NCBI RefSeq assembly: GCF_027530345.1
Contig: NZ_JAPZQK010000002.1
Span: 124,001 to 188,000, forward strand
Direction: 5' to 3'
DNA length: 64,000 nt
From: Silanimonas sp.
Lineage (GTDB): Bacteria > Pseudomonadota > Gammaproteobacteria > Xanthomonadales > Xanthomonadaceae
A program made the position numbers and the translations under genes. Below are positions 45,400-56,079 of the stretch, piece by piece (the stretch's first letter is position 1; each line of letters opens with the position of its first letter). Below the pieces are notes generated by a model that did no database searches, had not been told where the DNA came from, and was given only the letters and a program-made list of their open reading frames with translations.

Positions 45400-46356
45400 A
45401 TGCGCACCGCTCTCGCCATCGCTCTCGCCGCCGCCCTTGCGCTCCCCAGCGCAGGCGTCACGGCACAGGCGGTCGATGCGGTGCCGACGCCGCCCGCCGC
45501 AACCTCGATGGACCCGTCCTCGATGCCGGTGCCGGTCTGGAACCGCGACAGCGGCGAACTGCAGGCCGTGCTCTGGATCGACACGTCGACCTTGCCGGGC
45601 CATGACAGCGCCGCAGCCTCGCTGGGCACGCGCTGGTCGCGACGCGACGGCAGCCTGACGGCTGGCCTGTCGGCGAGCGCCGAGCCGCGCTATGGCCTGC
45701 TGTGCGGCGATGCCAGCGACGGTGGCGGCGACGCCAGCACTCTCGATGATCATTGTCTGGTCACCCAGCTGGCGCGCCCCGCGGCCCCGGCGAACGGCCA
45801 GCTCACCGCCCAACTGGGCACCCGCATCGGGCGCAGCGACTGGACGGGCTTCAGCTCGGTCCGCCGCAGCAGTGCGGACAGCCTGCTTCCGGGCACCTCG
45901 CTCTCCCTCGCCACGCCGGAACTCGCGCCGCTCGCCGGCCTGCCGGGCGTGGGCTTCGAACAGAACGACCTCGGCATCGTCGGTGATCTCAAGATCGGCG
46001 AGCAGGGCTGGATCCGCCTCGGCGGCAGCGTCGCCCGCGCGCGCCTGCTGCCGGCCAACAGCATGCTGCTCGGCGGCGTCGCGCCGCGCTGGAACAGCCG
46101 CACCCTGAGCGTGGGCGGCGGCTACGGCGCGATCGGCGGCGAAGTGGTCGGCCGCGTCGTCCGCGTTCCGGGCGAACGCGAAAGCTACGGCACCCTCGGC
46201 CTCGGCCTGACCTGGCGCACCCCGTGGTCCGGTCGCCTGACCGTCGGCGCGCAGAACCTCATGAGCACCGGCGAGAACCCGGTCGCGCCGCGCGCCAAGG
46301 CCGACGAGCGCCAAGAGGGCCGCGTGCCCTACGTCCGCTACCAGCAAGATCTCTGA
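45400..46356 (+). CDS. Exported protein of unknown function, possibly an outer-membrane beta protein
   Basis: 318 residues with a signal peptide (about 1-23, AGVTAQA). I do not recognise a family. The mature part has short alternating strands with repeated Gly and aromatic residues (RSDWTGFSSVRRSS, IRLGGSVARARLLP, SYGTLGLGLTWRTPWSGRLTVGAQNLM), which suggests a beta-rich surface or outer-membrane protein. Two cysteines (in LLCGDAS and DDHCLV) may form a disulfide. No Shine-Dalgarno is evident. It converges on a gene for another exported protein of unknown role, with a hairpin between them. Confidence 0.72.
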   Translation: MRTALAIALAAALALPSAGVTAQAVDAVPTPPAATSMDPSSMPVPVWNRDSGELQAVLWIDTSTLPGHDSAAASLGTRWSRRDGSLTAGLSASAEPRYGLLCGDASDGGGDASTLDDHCLVTQLARPAAPANGQLTAQLGTRIGRSDWTGFSSVRRSSADSLLPGTSLSLATPELAPLAGLPGVGFEQNDLGIVGDLKIGEQGWIRLGGSVARARLLPANSMLLGGVAPRWNSRTLSVGGGYGAIGGEVVGRVVRVPGERESYGTLGLGLTWRTPWSGRLTVGAQNLMSTGENPVAPRAKADERQEGRVPYVRYQQDL

Positions 46357-46361
46357 TCGCC

Positions 46362-46383
46362 CGCGTGGCCCGAGGGCCACGCG
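46362..46383. terminator. Hairpin between two convergent genes
   Basis: CGCGTGGCC and GGCCACGCG form a perfect 9-bp stem with a 4-base loop, five bases after the plus-strand stop and fifteen bases before the minus-strand stop. No T-run on either side. It could end both transcripts weakly or protect their 3' ends. Confidence 0.5.
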
Positions 46384-46398
46384 ATGCGAACTGCGGGG

Positions 46399-46923
46399 TC
46401 AGCAGTTCCCCACGCCGTTGACTTGGACGCAAGTCGGAGCCTGCAGGCGATCGACCGCCTCGCGCGCACGGCCGCGCCGAGCCTCGCGATCCCTCACCCT
46501 CTCGCAGACCACTTGGGGGATGCGCGATCCGGTGGGCGCGTCGTCGCGGCAGATCAAGCCGTTCTCGCGCTGGCGCTCGATGATCGCGGTGAACGTCGAC
46601 TGGGCGTTGAAGAACTCGATGCGCTGCGGCGTGGAGAGGTCGGCGATGGATCGCTTGCCGTCCAGCAGCCGACGCAAGGTCGACCATGAATCCTCGAGCT
46701 CGTTGCGCCGGGCGCGGGACAGGCGGCCGAGATCGCCCGCGTTCACCTGCAGCATGATCTCGCGGCGCTGCGCGAGGTAATCCTCGACGTCGACGGCGTC
46801 GAGCGCGTCCTCACCGACATCGGGAGAACCGGACTCACCAGCGGGGGCTCCCGCGAGGAGCGGGCTGCAGAGGAAAGCCGCCAGCACGGCGAGCAGAAAA
46901 CGGGACGGGAGGAGGCGACGCAT
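46399..46923 (-). CDS. Exported protein of unknown function with C-terminal cysteines
   Basis: 174 residues with a signal peptide (about 1-24). The central part is a charged helical stretch (YLAQRREIMLQVNAGDLGRLSRARRNELEDSW). The C-terminal part carries ICRDDAPTGSRIPQVVCERVRD, which I recall from other xanthomonad-type exported proteins of unknown role. Two more Cys are near the end (APTCVQ, GNC). Four cysteines in a periplasmic protein suggest two disulfides. GGAG-type sequence precedes ATG 46923. Confidence 0.72.
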   Translation of the reverse strand: MRRLLPSRFLLAVLAAFLCSPLLAGAPAGESGSPDVGEDALDAVDVEDYLAQRREIMLQVNAGDLGRLSRARRNELEDSWSTLRRLLDGKRSIADLSTPQRIEFFNAQSTFTAIIERQRENGLICRDDAPTGSRIPQVVCERVRDREARRGRAREAVDRLQAPTCVQVNGVGNC

Positions 46924-46959
46924 GGGAACTCCTTGAATCAAAGGCGGCGGGGGGAAGCT

Positions 46960-46977
46960 GCCGGCACTTGGGCCGGC
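46960..46977. other. Small hairpin between two minus-strand genes
   Basis: GCCGGC repeated around a 6-base loop, located directly after the stop of the binding-protein-like gene on the minus strand. No T-run. Possible mRNA 3'-end structure only. Confidence 0.35.
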
Positions 46978-46979
46978 GA

Positions 46980-47759
46980 TCAACCCCCAGCATTGTCGGC
47001 GGGCGCAGGCGACGCAAGTGCCTCCCACACCGACTCGACAAGGGCCGGATCCTGCGCCACGCGCTGTGCCGAGAACTGGACGTGGTAGGCGCGCCGCGTG
47101 AGCAGCTGCGGCATGAGCTCGAGCCGTGCCGACAGCGCTTGGTTGGCAGCGAGATGGAAAGCCGCGTCGCCGTAGCTCATCGCCGCGGCCTCGACGGGAC
47201 TCCGCAGCACGCGGTCAAGCAAGCCCCGCGGCTTCCGCGTCCGGTCGTCGATCCGAAGACCCAGCGAACGGAGTTCCCTCGCCGCCTCCGAACCGGGGAC
47301 GGCCGCGATCGGGGTGCGGAGATTGCTGAGCACCTCGGCCGCTGTTCCACCCTGCACGACATCGCGCTCACGGACCACGGCCACGCCTTCGACGAACAGC
47401 GCACGGCGTCCGCTTTCGGACGCCTCGGGCGGAAACGCCCCGACCCAGGCGACGGTCTCGTCGAACGGCACGCCAAGCATCCCGTCGTGCCGGCCGTTGG
47501 CGACGGCGAGCTGGCAGTCCGAGGCAGCCATCGCGACGAAATCGAAACGGGCGTTCAAGGCCTCGGCGACGGAACGCATCCGGGCGATGGCCTCGCCCCG
47601 GCCGTCCGGCCCGAGCCAATGGGAGTCCCGCTTTGCCTCGTAGCAGAAGCTCAGCGCGACGGGTACGGGCACCGCGGCGGCATCGGCCTCCGCCGCCGAC
47701 ACCGGCGCGCCCCACAGCAGACCCGCCGACAGCAGACCCGCGAAGCACAGGTTACGCAT
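46980..47759 (-). CDS. Exported solute-binding-protein-like protein
   Basis: 259 residues with a signal peptide (about 1-22). The remaining sequence has the layout of a periplasmic binding protein of the amino-acid type: an early strand with ALSFCYEAKRDSHWLG, FDFVAMAASDCQLAVANGRHDGMLG, and a hinge AIAAVPGSEAARELRSLG. Two cysteines could pair. No transporter is nearby. GGAGG lies eight bases before ATG 47759 and directly follows the T-run of the terminator of the TonB-receptor gene, so expression may depend on read-through. The ligand is unknown. Confidence 0.72.
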   Translation of the reverse strand: MRNLCFAGLLSAGLLWGAPVSAAEADAAAVPVPVALSFCYEAKRDSHWLGPDGRGEAIARMRSVAEALNARFDFVAMAASDCQLAVANGRHDGMLGVPFDETVAWVGAFPPEASESGRRALFVEGVAVVRERDVVQGGTAAEVLSNLRTPIAAVPGSEAARELRSLGLRIDDRTRKPRGLLDRVLRSPVEAAAMSYGDAAFHLAANQALSARLELMPQLLTRRAYHVQFSAQRVAQDPALVESVWEALASPAPADNAGG

Positions 47760-47772
47760 TGTCACGACCTCC

Positions 47773-47805
47773 AAAAAAAAGTGCCCGCGAACGGGTCGCG
47801 GGCAC
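47773..47805 (-). terminator. Rho-independent terminator of the TonB-receptor gene
   Basis: Read on the minus strand, GTGCCCGCG and CGCGGGCAC form a perfect 9-bp stem with a 7-base loop followed by eight T. It lies about 75 bases after the receptor stop. Its T-run touches the ribosome-binding site of the next gene. Confidence 0.93.
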
Positions 47806-47878
47806 GAATCCATCAGGTTGCGGGCCCGATACCCCCCGGCATGATGCCGGAGGGAGCGGGTGACCGATGTGCCCTAGG

Positions 47879-50728
<2,850 letters not shown>

Positions 50729-50810
50729 TGAGTTTCTCTCCAACGTATGAGCGGATTCGGGAATCCAGTGATATGCCGACGGTACCGAGGGGACGTTCCG
50801 CGACCTCCCG

Positions 50811-50838
50811 AGCATAACGCAATGTTTACGTTATGCAA
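50811..50838 (-). promoter_or_regulatory. Promoter with embedded inverted repeat, upstream of the TonB-receptor gene
   Basis: On the minus strand TTGCAT (50838-50833) and TATGCT (50816-50811) form a promoter with a 16-base spacer. The same DNA holds a perfect dyad, GCATAACG - 9 bases - CGTTATGC (50812-50836). A regulator bound there would cover both promoter boxes. The A/T-rich patch is unusual for this region. Confidence 0.55.
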
Positions 50839-50907
50839 ATCCGCTGAGCGCGAGGGCGGGCGCCCAGATGAAGAGCGCCGTTTCGCACCGATTGCTGCTG
50901 CATCGCA

Positions 50908-51801
50908 TCAATTCTGGCCCGGCACCGGACCCGGCTCACCGGCCGGGGGAGCAACGCCTTCCACCCGGGCATCGCCAGAGAAGCTTCGCAAGACGAGTCT
51001 ACCCCCCTCGCCCACCGCGGCACCGGCAGCAACGCGCGGAGTCTCCGCCGCAGGAAGGCTAAGGTCACCGGTCGCCAACTGCGGCACGATGGCGCGAGGC
51101 CATACACCAACGACATCGACGCGGAGGTCACCCGAGAGGCTCTCGAGCACGACGTCGGCGCCCGACGCCGACCCGAGACGGAGCGTGATCGCCCCGGACA
51201 CCGAGGTCGCGCGGACGCGCCGCGGACGATCCAGCGCGAGCGTGGACGGCCCGCCCACCGCGTCGACGGCGACCGAGCCGATGGCTCCCTGCGCCACGAC
51301 CTCGACCTCGCGGCCCTCCGCCCGGACATCGCCCGTGGGGCCCTCCAGCTGGAGGTCGAGCGCGCCGTCGACCCGGACGTCCGCAGCATCGAACGCACCG
51401 GCGATGCGGGCTCCCGACCCGCCGCGGACCACGAGGCGCGGCGCTTCCGCACCCTGCAGGTCAAGCGACGCGCCACCAAGATGGATGACGAGGGGCGCCC
51501 CGGCCGGAACGGCAACGCGAAGCTCGGACCGTCGCGGCGAGAGGCGTTCCGGGTCGTCGACAATGAGCACGCGGCGGTCCACTGTTTCGCGCCAAATCAC
51601 GCGCTGGCCCGGCGCCAGCGTGGCCTCGAGGCCCACCTTCCCGGCCTCCCCGGGGCGCACCTCAAGCGAGCCGGCCTCCAAGCGCAGATGGAGCGCTTGG
51701 CCGGCGTCCAGGGGCCGCTCCTCCGCGACGCGCACCACCGCGGCCTCGGCCGATAGGCCGAGAATGGCGAGGCAGGCGCTTGTCAGGACGTGGCAGCGCA
51801 T
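50908..51801 (-). CDS. Exported DUF4097-like protein
   Basis: 297 residues with a signal peptide (about 1-20). The mature part is a chain of short beta strands, such as RLVVRGGSGARIAGAFDAADVRVDGALDL and VRATSVSGAITLRL, typical of the DUF4097/adhesin-like right-handed beta repeats. Function unknown. ATG 51801 lies inside the 3' end of the deacetylase-like gene (19-base overlap), so it is probably co-transcribed with it. Confidence 0.75.
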   Translation of the reverse strand: MRCHVLTSACLAILGLSAEAAVVRVAEERPLDAGQALHLRLEAGSLEVRPGEAGKVGLEATLAPGQRVIWRETVDRRVLIVDDPERLSPRRSELRVAVPAGAPLVIHLGGASLDLQGAEAPRLVVRGGSGARIAGAFDAADVRVDGALDLQLEGPTGDVRAEGREVEVVAQGAIGSVAVDAVGGPSTLALDRPRRVRATSVSGAITLRLGSASGADVVLESLSGDLRVDVVGVWPRAIVPQLATGDLSLPAAETPRVAAGAAVGEGGRLVLRSFSGDARVEGVAPPAGEPGPVPGQN

Positions 51802-52715
51802 GCGGCTATCGCAGCACACGCGGCGTGCGCTGCCAAGCGCACGGTCTCGGCATGGATGTCGACGATGTCGTCGACGTCCGGGGCATAGCCGCCGGCCATC
51901 GCGACCGACAGCGGCAGGCCGTGGCGACGGCAGGTCTCGAGCACGGCACGGTCCCGCTGGGCGAGGCCGGCCTTGGTGAGCGCCAACTGGCCGAGCCGAT
52001 CACCGACGAAGGGGTCGGCACCGGCGAGATAGAGCACCGCATCGGGGCGCGCGGCCTCGACGGCGCGCGGCAGGTGCGCGGCGAGCAGATCGAGGTAGCG
52101 CGCGTCGTCCGTGCCCGGCGGCAGCGGCACGTCGAGGTCGGAAGCCGGCTTGATCGCCGGGTAGTTCTTCGCGTCGTGCATCGAGAAGGCGAACAGCGTG
52201 TCGTCGCCCGCCACCAGCTCGGCCGTGCCGTTGCCATGGTGCACGTCGAGGTCGACGATCAGCAGCCTCCGCGCGAGGCCCTCGGCCTGCACGTGCCGCG
52301 CGGCCACGACCGCGTCGTTGAAGATGCAGTAGCCGCCGCCGCGGTCGAAGGCCGCATGGTGCGTACCGCCGGCGAGGTTCACAGCGATGCCGTCGCCGCG
52401 AAGCGCCGCATCGAGCGCCGCGATCGTGCCGCCGACGGTGCGTCGCGCACGCTTTGCCATCGCTTCGGACCACGGAAAGCCGATGCGCCGCTGCTCCTGC
52501 GGGCTCAAAGTGCCGCGCCGGACGCGCTCGATGTAGTCGGGGCAGTGGACGCGACGCAGCGCCTCATCACTGGCGGACACCGGCTCCTGCAGTGTCACGC
52601 CCCAGCGCTCGGCGTGATCGCGCACGCGCTCGTACAGGCGCCGGTACTTCGCCATCGGGAAGGCGTGGCCTTCCGGCAGCGGGAGCTCGAACGTGGGGCA
52701 GAAAAAAGCCTTCAT
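51783..52715 (-). CDS. Histone-deacetylase-family hydrolase (second in window)
   Basis: 310 residues; a different branch from the deacetylase-like protein at 25572. Motifs are LPLPEGHAFPMAKYRRL at the start, GGTHHA (about 117-122), LDVHHGNGT (about 155-163), AGADPFVGDRLGQL and AMAGGY. These fit an active zinc hydrolase close to the class IV deacetylase type; substrate unknown. The start region MKAFF lies in the 3' arm and T-run of a terminator-like hairpin (52702-52748), with no clear ribosome-binding site. The LPLPEGH motif right after it supports this start. Confidence 0.9.
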   Translation of the reverse strand: MKAFFCPTFELPLPEGHAFPMAKYRRLYERVRDHAERWGVTLQEPVSASDEALRRVHCPDYIERVRRGTLSPQEQRRIGFPWSEAMAKRARRTVGGTIAALDAALRGDGIAVNLAGGTHHAAFDRGGGYCIFNDAVVAARHVQAEGLARRLLIVDLDVHHGNGTAELVAGDDTLFAFSMHDAKNYPAIKPASDLDVPLPPGTDDARYLDLLAAHLPRAVEAARPDAVLYLAGADPFVGDRLGQLALTKAGLAQRDRAVLETCRRHGLPLSVAMAGGYAPDVDDIVDIHAETVRLAAHAACAAIAACAATS

Positions 52716-52748
52716 CGCTGCAGCTTAAGCCGAAGCGATGAAGGCCTT
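52702..52748 (-). terminator. Terminator-like hairpin that includes the start codon of the next gene
   Basis: On the minus strand GCCTTCATCGCT (52745-52734) pairs perfectly with AGCGATGAAGGC (52719-52708) around a 14-base loop, and TTTTTT follows (52707-52702). Neighbouring bases can extend the stem. It starts about 48 bases after the pckG stop. The 3' arm contains the ATG (52715-52713) of the deacetylase-like gene. Confidence 0.82.
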
Positions 52749-52795
52749 GAGGAGGGCGGGCGATGCCGGGTTCCGGCACCACCGCGGCCGCCGGA

Positions 52796-54580
52796 TCAGG
52801 CCGCGGCTTTCTTGGCTTCCGCCTCGAGGGCGGCGGCCACCCGCTGGCGCTCGGCTTCCAGAGCCGCCGGAAGGCGCGGGCCGAATTCGGCGAGGTATTC
52901 GCCGATCGAGGCCATCTCGGCCTTCCAGCCGTCGCGGTCGTAGCCGAACAGCACCTCGCGGGCCTCGTCGCTGAGCTTCACGCCGTCGAGGTTCAGGTCC
53001 TCGCGCTTCGGGAACAGGCCCACCGGCGTCTCGATGGCCGCGGCCTTGCCCTCGCAGCGCTTGAGCATCCACTCGAGCACGCGCAGGTTGTCGCCGAAGC
53101 CCGGCCACAGGAACTTGCCATCGCTGCCCTTGCGGAACCAGTTGACGTGGAAGACCTTCGGCAGCTTGTCGGCCTTCGCACCGAAGCTGAGCCAGTGGCT
53201 GAAGTAGTCGGCGAAGTTGTAGCCGCAGAAGGGCTTCATCGCCATCGAGTCGCGGCGCACCACACCCACCGCGCCGGTCGCGGCGGCGGTGGTCTCCGAG
53301 GCCATGCCGGCGCCGACCAGCACGCCATGCGTCCAGTCGCGGGCTTCGAACACCAGCGGCACCAGCGAGGCGCGACGGCCGCCGAAGACGATGGCCGAAA
53401 TCGGCACGCCCTGCGGGTCTTCGGCCTTCGGCGAGTAAGACGGGCACTGCTTGGCCGACACGGTGAATCGCGCGTTCGCGTGCGCGGCGGGGCCCTTGGC
53501 GGCATCGAAGGGCTGACCCTTCCAATCCGTCACCGGCGTGCCGGTATCGAGGCCTTCCCACCAGGGCTGGTTGTCCTCGGTCACGCCGACATTGGTGAAG
53601 ATGGCATCGCGGTCCAGCATGGCCAGCGCATTTGGGTTGCTCTTGGCACCCGTGCCCGGGGCCACGCCGAAATAGCCGGCCTCCGGGTTGATCGCGTAGA
53701 GGCGGCCATCAGCGCCGGGACGCATCCAGCAGATGTCGTCACCGACCGTCCAGACTTTCCAGCCCTTCTCGCGGTAGCCCTGCGGCGGGATCAGCATGGC
53801 GAGGTTGGTCTTGCCGCAGGCGCTCGGGAAGGCCGCGGCGACGTAGTGCGTTTCGCCCTGCGGGTTCTCGATGCCGACGATCAGCATGTGCTCGGCGAGC
53901 CAGCCCTCGGTGCGCGCCTGGTAGCTGGCGATGCGCAGCGCGTGGCACTTCTTGCCGAGCAGCGCATTGCCGCCGTAGCCCGAGCCGTAGCTCTTGATCG
54001 CCAGCTCTTCCGGGAAATGCATGATGAACCGGCGATCCGGGTCGAGCTCGCCCGTCGAGTGCAGGCCGCGCACGAACGAGCCCTCGCGCTCGATGCGCGC
54101 CAGCGCCGCCGAACCCATGCGGGTCATGATCCGCATGTTCGCCACGACGTACGGCGAGTCGGTGATCTCGACGCCACAGCGTGAGAGCGGCGAGTCGATC
54201 GGGCCCATGCAGTACGGGATGACGTAGAGCGTGCGGCCCTTCATGCAGCCGGCGAACAGCGCGTCCATCTTCGCGTGGCCGTCGGCAGGCGACATCCAGT
54301 GGTTGTTCGGGCCGGCGTCGTCCTTCTCGGAAGTGCAGACGAAGGTGAGGTGCTCGACGCGAGCCACGTCGCCCGGGTGCGAGCGGTGCAGCGTGCAGCC
54401 CGGGTGCGTTTCCGGATTCAGCGCATGCAGGGTGCCGTCGGCGAGCATCGCGGCCTTGAGCGCGGCGTCCTCGGCCTCGGAGCCATCGCACCAGTGGATG
54501 CGGTCGGGCGTAGTGAGGGCGGCGACGGACGCGACCCAGTCATTGAGGGCCGCGAAACGGCTCGGCGAGCTGCTGCTCAT
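52796..54580 (-). CDS. pckG: GTP-dependent phosphoenolpyruvate carboxykinase
   Basis: Gluconeogenic enzyme turning oxaloacetate into phosphoenolpyruvate with GTP. It is 594 residues, the usual length of the GTP-type enzyme. The phosphate loop FPSACGKTNLAML (about 271-283), with the reactive Cys, and VGDDICWMR (about 300-308) are characteristic; YGGNALLGKKC is also present. The 98-base region upstream holds a motif (54668-54678) identical to one in the hydrolase-fadE promoter, suggesting control together with fatty-acid use. The C-terminus is an Ala/Glu-rich helix. A terminator follows. Confidence 0.96.
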   Translation of the reverse strand: MSSSSPSRFAALNDWVASVAALTTPDRIHWCDGSEAEDAALKAAMLADGTLHALNPETHPGCTLHRSHPGDVARVEHLTFVCTSEKDDAGPNNHWMSPADGHAKMDALFAGCMKGRTLYVIPYCMGPIDSPLSRCGVEITDSPYVVANMRIMTRMGSAALARIEREGSFVRGLHSTGELDPDRRFIMHFPEELAIKSYGSGYGGNALLGKKCHALRIASYQARTEGWLAEHMLIVGIENPQGETHYVAAAFPSACGKTNLAMLIPPQGYREKGWKVWTVGDDICWMRPGADGRLYAINPEAGYFGVAPGTGAKSNPNALAMLDRDAIFTNVGVTEDNQPWWEGLDTGTPVTDWKGQPFDAAKGPAAHANARFTVSAKQCPSYSPKAEDPQGVPISAIVFGGRRASLVPLVFEARDWTHGVLVGAGMASETTAAATGAVGVVRRDSMAMKPFCGYNFADYFSHWLSFGAKADKLPKVFHVNWFRKGSDGKFLWPGFGDNLRVLEWMLKRCEGKAAAIETPVGLFPKREDLNLDGVKLSDEAREVLFGYDRDGWKAEMASIGEYLAEFGPRLPAALEAERQRVAAALEAEAKKAAA

Positions 54581-54667
54581 CGGGAGAACTCCGGAAGGGA
54601 AATCGTCGGAGGCCGGGACCACTCCCGTGACGCCTGCCACCGGCCAGCGACCGGGACCCGCCTCAAT

Positions 54668-54678
54668 GCATACGTATT
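54668..54678. promoter_or_regulatory. Putative operator of pckG, copy 1 of GCATACGTATT
   Basis: The 11 bases GCATACGTATT lie directly after the stop of the XRE-type regulator gene and 88 bases before pckG. On the minus strand a TATAGA hexamer (54683-54678) touches the motif and could act as -10 for pckG, which would place the motif at the transcription start. The identical 11-mer recurs at 56084-56094. Confidence 0.6.
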
Positions 54679-55437
54679 CTATAGCGTCGGGACGGGGTCC
54701 GCCGAGGCTTTCCGCAGGGGGTCGAACAGGCCCAGGCTCCAGGGCCGCTGGGCCAGCACCAGGCTCACGCCGACCCGCTCGGAAGCGGGGAGGTGGGCGT
54801 CTTGCGCCAGCATGAGATCGAACTGACCGGCGGCCTCCCGGAGCTTTTCGCGGATGGTCGCGGCCGAGCGCCGGGAGACCATGCCCGAGAGCAGCAGCAG
54901 GGTTTCCTCGCCACCGGCGAAGCGGCTCTTGAAGAACTCCGGCAGCAGGCGCTGCTGGAAGAAGCGCTGCATGGGGCCGTCGGTCCGCCAACGGAAGTTC
55001 CGGGCGGTCAGGACCCGGGCCCGGTTGCCCGGCAGCAGTTCGATGATGCCGAGACGGTCCAGCTTCACCAGCCGGCCGATCCAGTCCGGGAGGCTGATCT
55101 GGTAGTTCGCCAGCACCTCGTCCTGCGTCCAGCGGTTCACGGCCAGATACAGCGCCAGCATCAGTAGCGGGTCATCGACCAGGGCCTGCTCCTGCGCCTC
55201 GGACAACTCGGCCAAGGCCGGCCGGCGCTGCTCCGCTTCGGCGGCGAGTTCGGCGAGGCCCATGTCGAGCGCCTCGCAGATCTGCTCGAGGCGTTCGAGC
55301 CGGATCGACTGCTCGGAGAACATCCGCTTCACCGAAGCCTCGGACATGCCGATGCGCTCGGCGAGGTTCGCGTAGGTCAGCCCTTGCGCCTTCAGCACGC
55401 GCTTCAGGGCTTCGACGAGCTGGACGCGGAGGGTCAC
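54679..55437 (-). CDS. XRE-type helix-turn-helix regulator
   Basis: 252 residues. An N-terminal HTH (about 5-62, LKAQGLTYANLAERIGMSEASVKRMFSEQ) is followed by a larger alpha-rich domain without a recognised ligand-binding family. Its mid-part WIGRLVKLDRLGIIELLPGNRARVL looks like a second winged segment. The GTG start overlaps the stop of the tetR gene (GTGA), so the two regulators are made together. It lies between the TetR gene and pckG and might act on either. Ligand unknown. Confidence 0.85.
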   Translation of the reverse strand: MTLRVQLVEALKRVLKAQGLTYANLAERIGMSEASVKRMFSEQSIRLERLEQICEALDMGLAELAAEAEQRRPALAELSEAQEQALVDDPLLMLALYLAVNRWTQDEVLANYQISLPDWIGRLVKLDRLGIIELLPGNRARVLTARNFRWRTDGPMQRFFQQRLLPEFFKSRFAGGEETLLLLSGMVSRRSAATIREKLREAAGQFDLMLAQDAHLPASERVGVSLVLAQRPWSLGLFDPLRKASADPVPTL

Positions 55438-56012
55438 GGAATCAGCGCGTCCATCACGTGGGTGACGTAGGCCTCGAACTCATCGTGGTTCAAGCGCGGC
55501 TGGCCGAGCTGCAGGGACAGCTGGAGGAAGCCGACGTAGGCCGCGTAAGTGAGCCGCGCACGGTTGACGGCCTCGAGCCGCGGCATGCCGGCCTGGCGGA
55601 AGCTCGCTGCGAGGTAGTCCATGCGCCGCTGCGACACGCGCGCCAGCACCGGCTGCACGACCGGGTGGTCGAGGGCCTTCAGCAGCTCGCTGTAGATCTT
55701 GTGCGGCTTCAACTCGTGCGCAACGAGCTGGAACAGCGCCTTGAGGCGCTCGCGCGGCTCGGGGAAGGCCTCGAGCTTGCCGAAGACGGTCTCCTGTTCC
55801 ATGGCTTCCCAGCGTTCGAGTGCCGCCGCTAGCAGCGCCTCGCGCGAGGGGAAATGCCAGTAGAAGCTGCCCTTCGTCACGCCAAGCCGGCGCGCCAGCG
55901 GTTCGACCGCCACCGCAGCCACGCCGTCGTCCGCGATGACGTCGAGGGCGGCGTTGGCCCAGTCTTCGGCGGAGAGACGCATCGGTCGTTCGGTCTTGGC
56001 GGCGGCGGGCAT
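55434..56012 (-). CDS. TetR-family transcriptional regulator
   Basis: 192 residues. The N-terminal HTH (about 14-60) has the TetR pattern VEPLARRLGVTKGSFYWHFPSREALLAAAL, and the C-terminal helical domain would bind a small ligand. Located divergently from an alpha/beta hydrolase-fadE operon, it is a candidate repressor of fatty-acid oxidation that senses acyl-CoA, in the manner of FadR/PsrA-type TetR proteins; this is inference. ATG 56012 is the best start, though GTG codons further upstream are in frame and no Shine-Dalgarno is clear. Two palindromes lie in the intergenic region. Confidence 0.9.
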   Translation of the reverse strand: MPAAAKTERPMRLSAEDWANAALDVIADDGVAAVAVEPLARRLGVTKGSFYWHFPSREALLAAALERWEAMEQETVFGKLEAFPEPRERLKALFQLVAHELKPHKIYSELLKALDHPVVQPVLARVSQRRMDYLAASFRQAGMPRLEAVNRARLTYAAYVGFLQLSLQLGQPRLNHDEFEAYVTHVMDALIP

Positions 56013-56047
56013 GGGCAGCGGGCTGGCGGCGTTCACGGCAATGGAAG

Positions 56048-56065
56048 CGACACAATAATGTGTCG
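56048..56065. promoter_or_regulatory. Palindrome upstream of tetR, possible autoregulatory operator
   Basis: CGACACA and TGTGTCG are perfect 7-base arms around the spacer ATAA, 18 bases in all. It lies 36 bases before the tetR start codon, where a dimeric TetR protein could control its own gene. The sequence is unlike GCATACGTATT. Confidence 0.55.
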
Positions 56066-56079
56066 GACGCGCTTTCACC

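Noticed and set aside
50826-51563. Arg/Ser-rich minus-strand frame within the DUF4097-like gene
   Set aside because: Out-of-frame shadow with extreme Arg/Ser content. The overlapping frame has a signal peptide and regular beta repeats.
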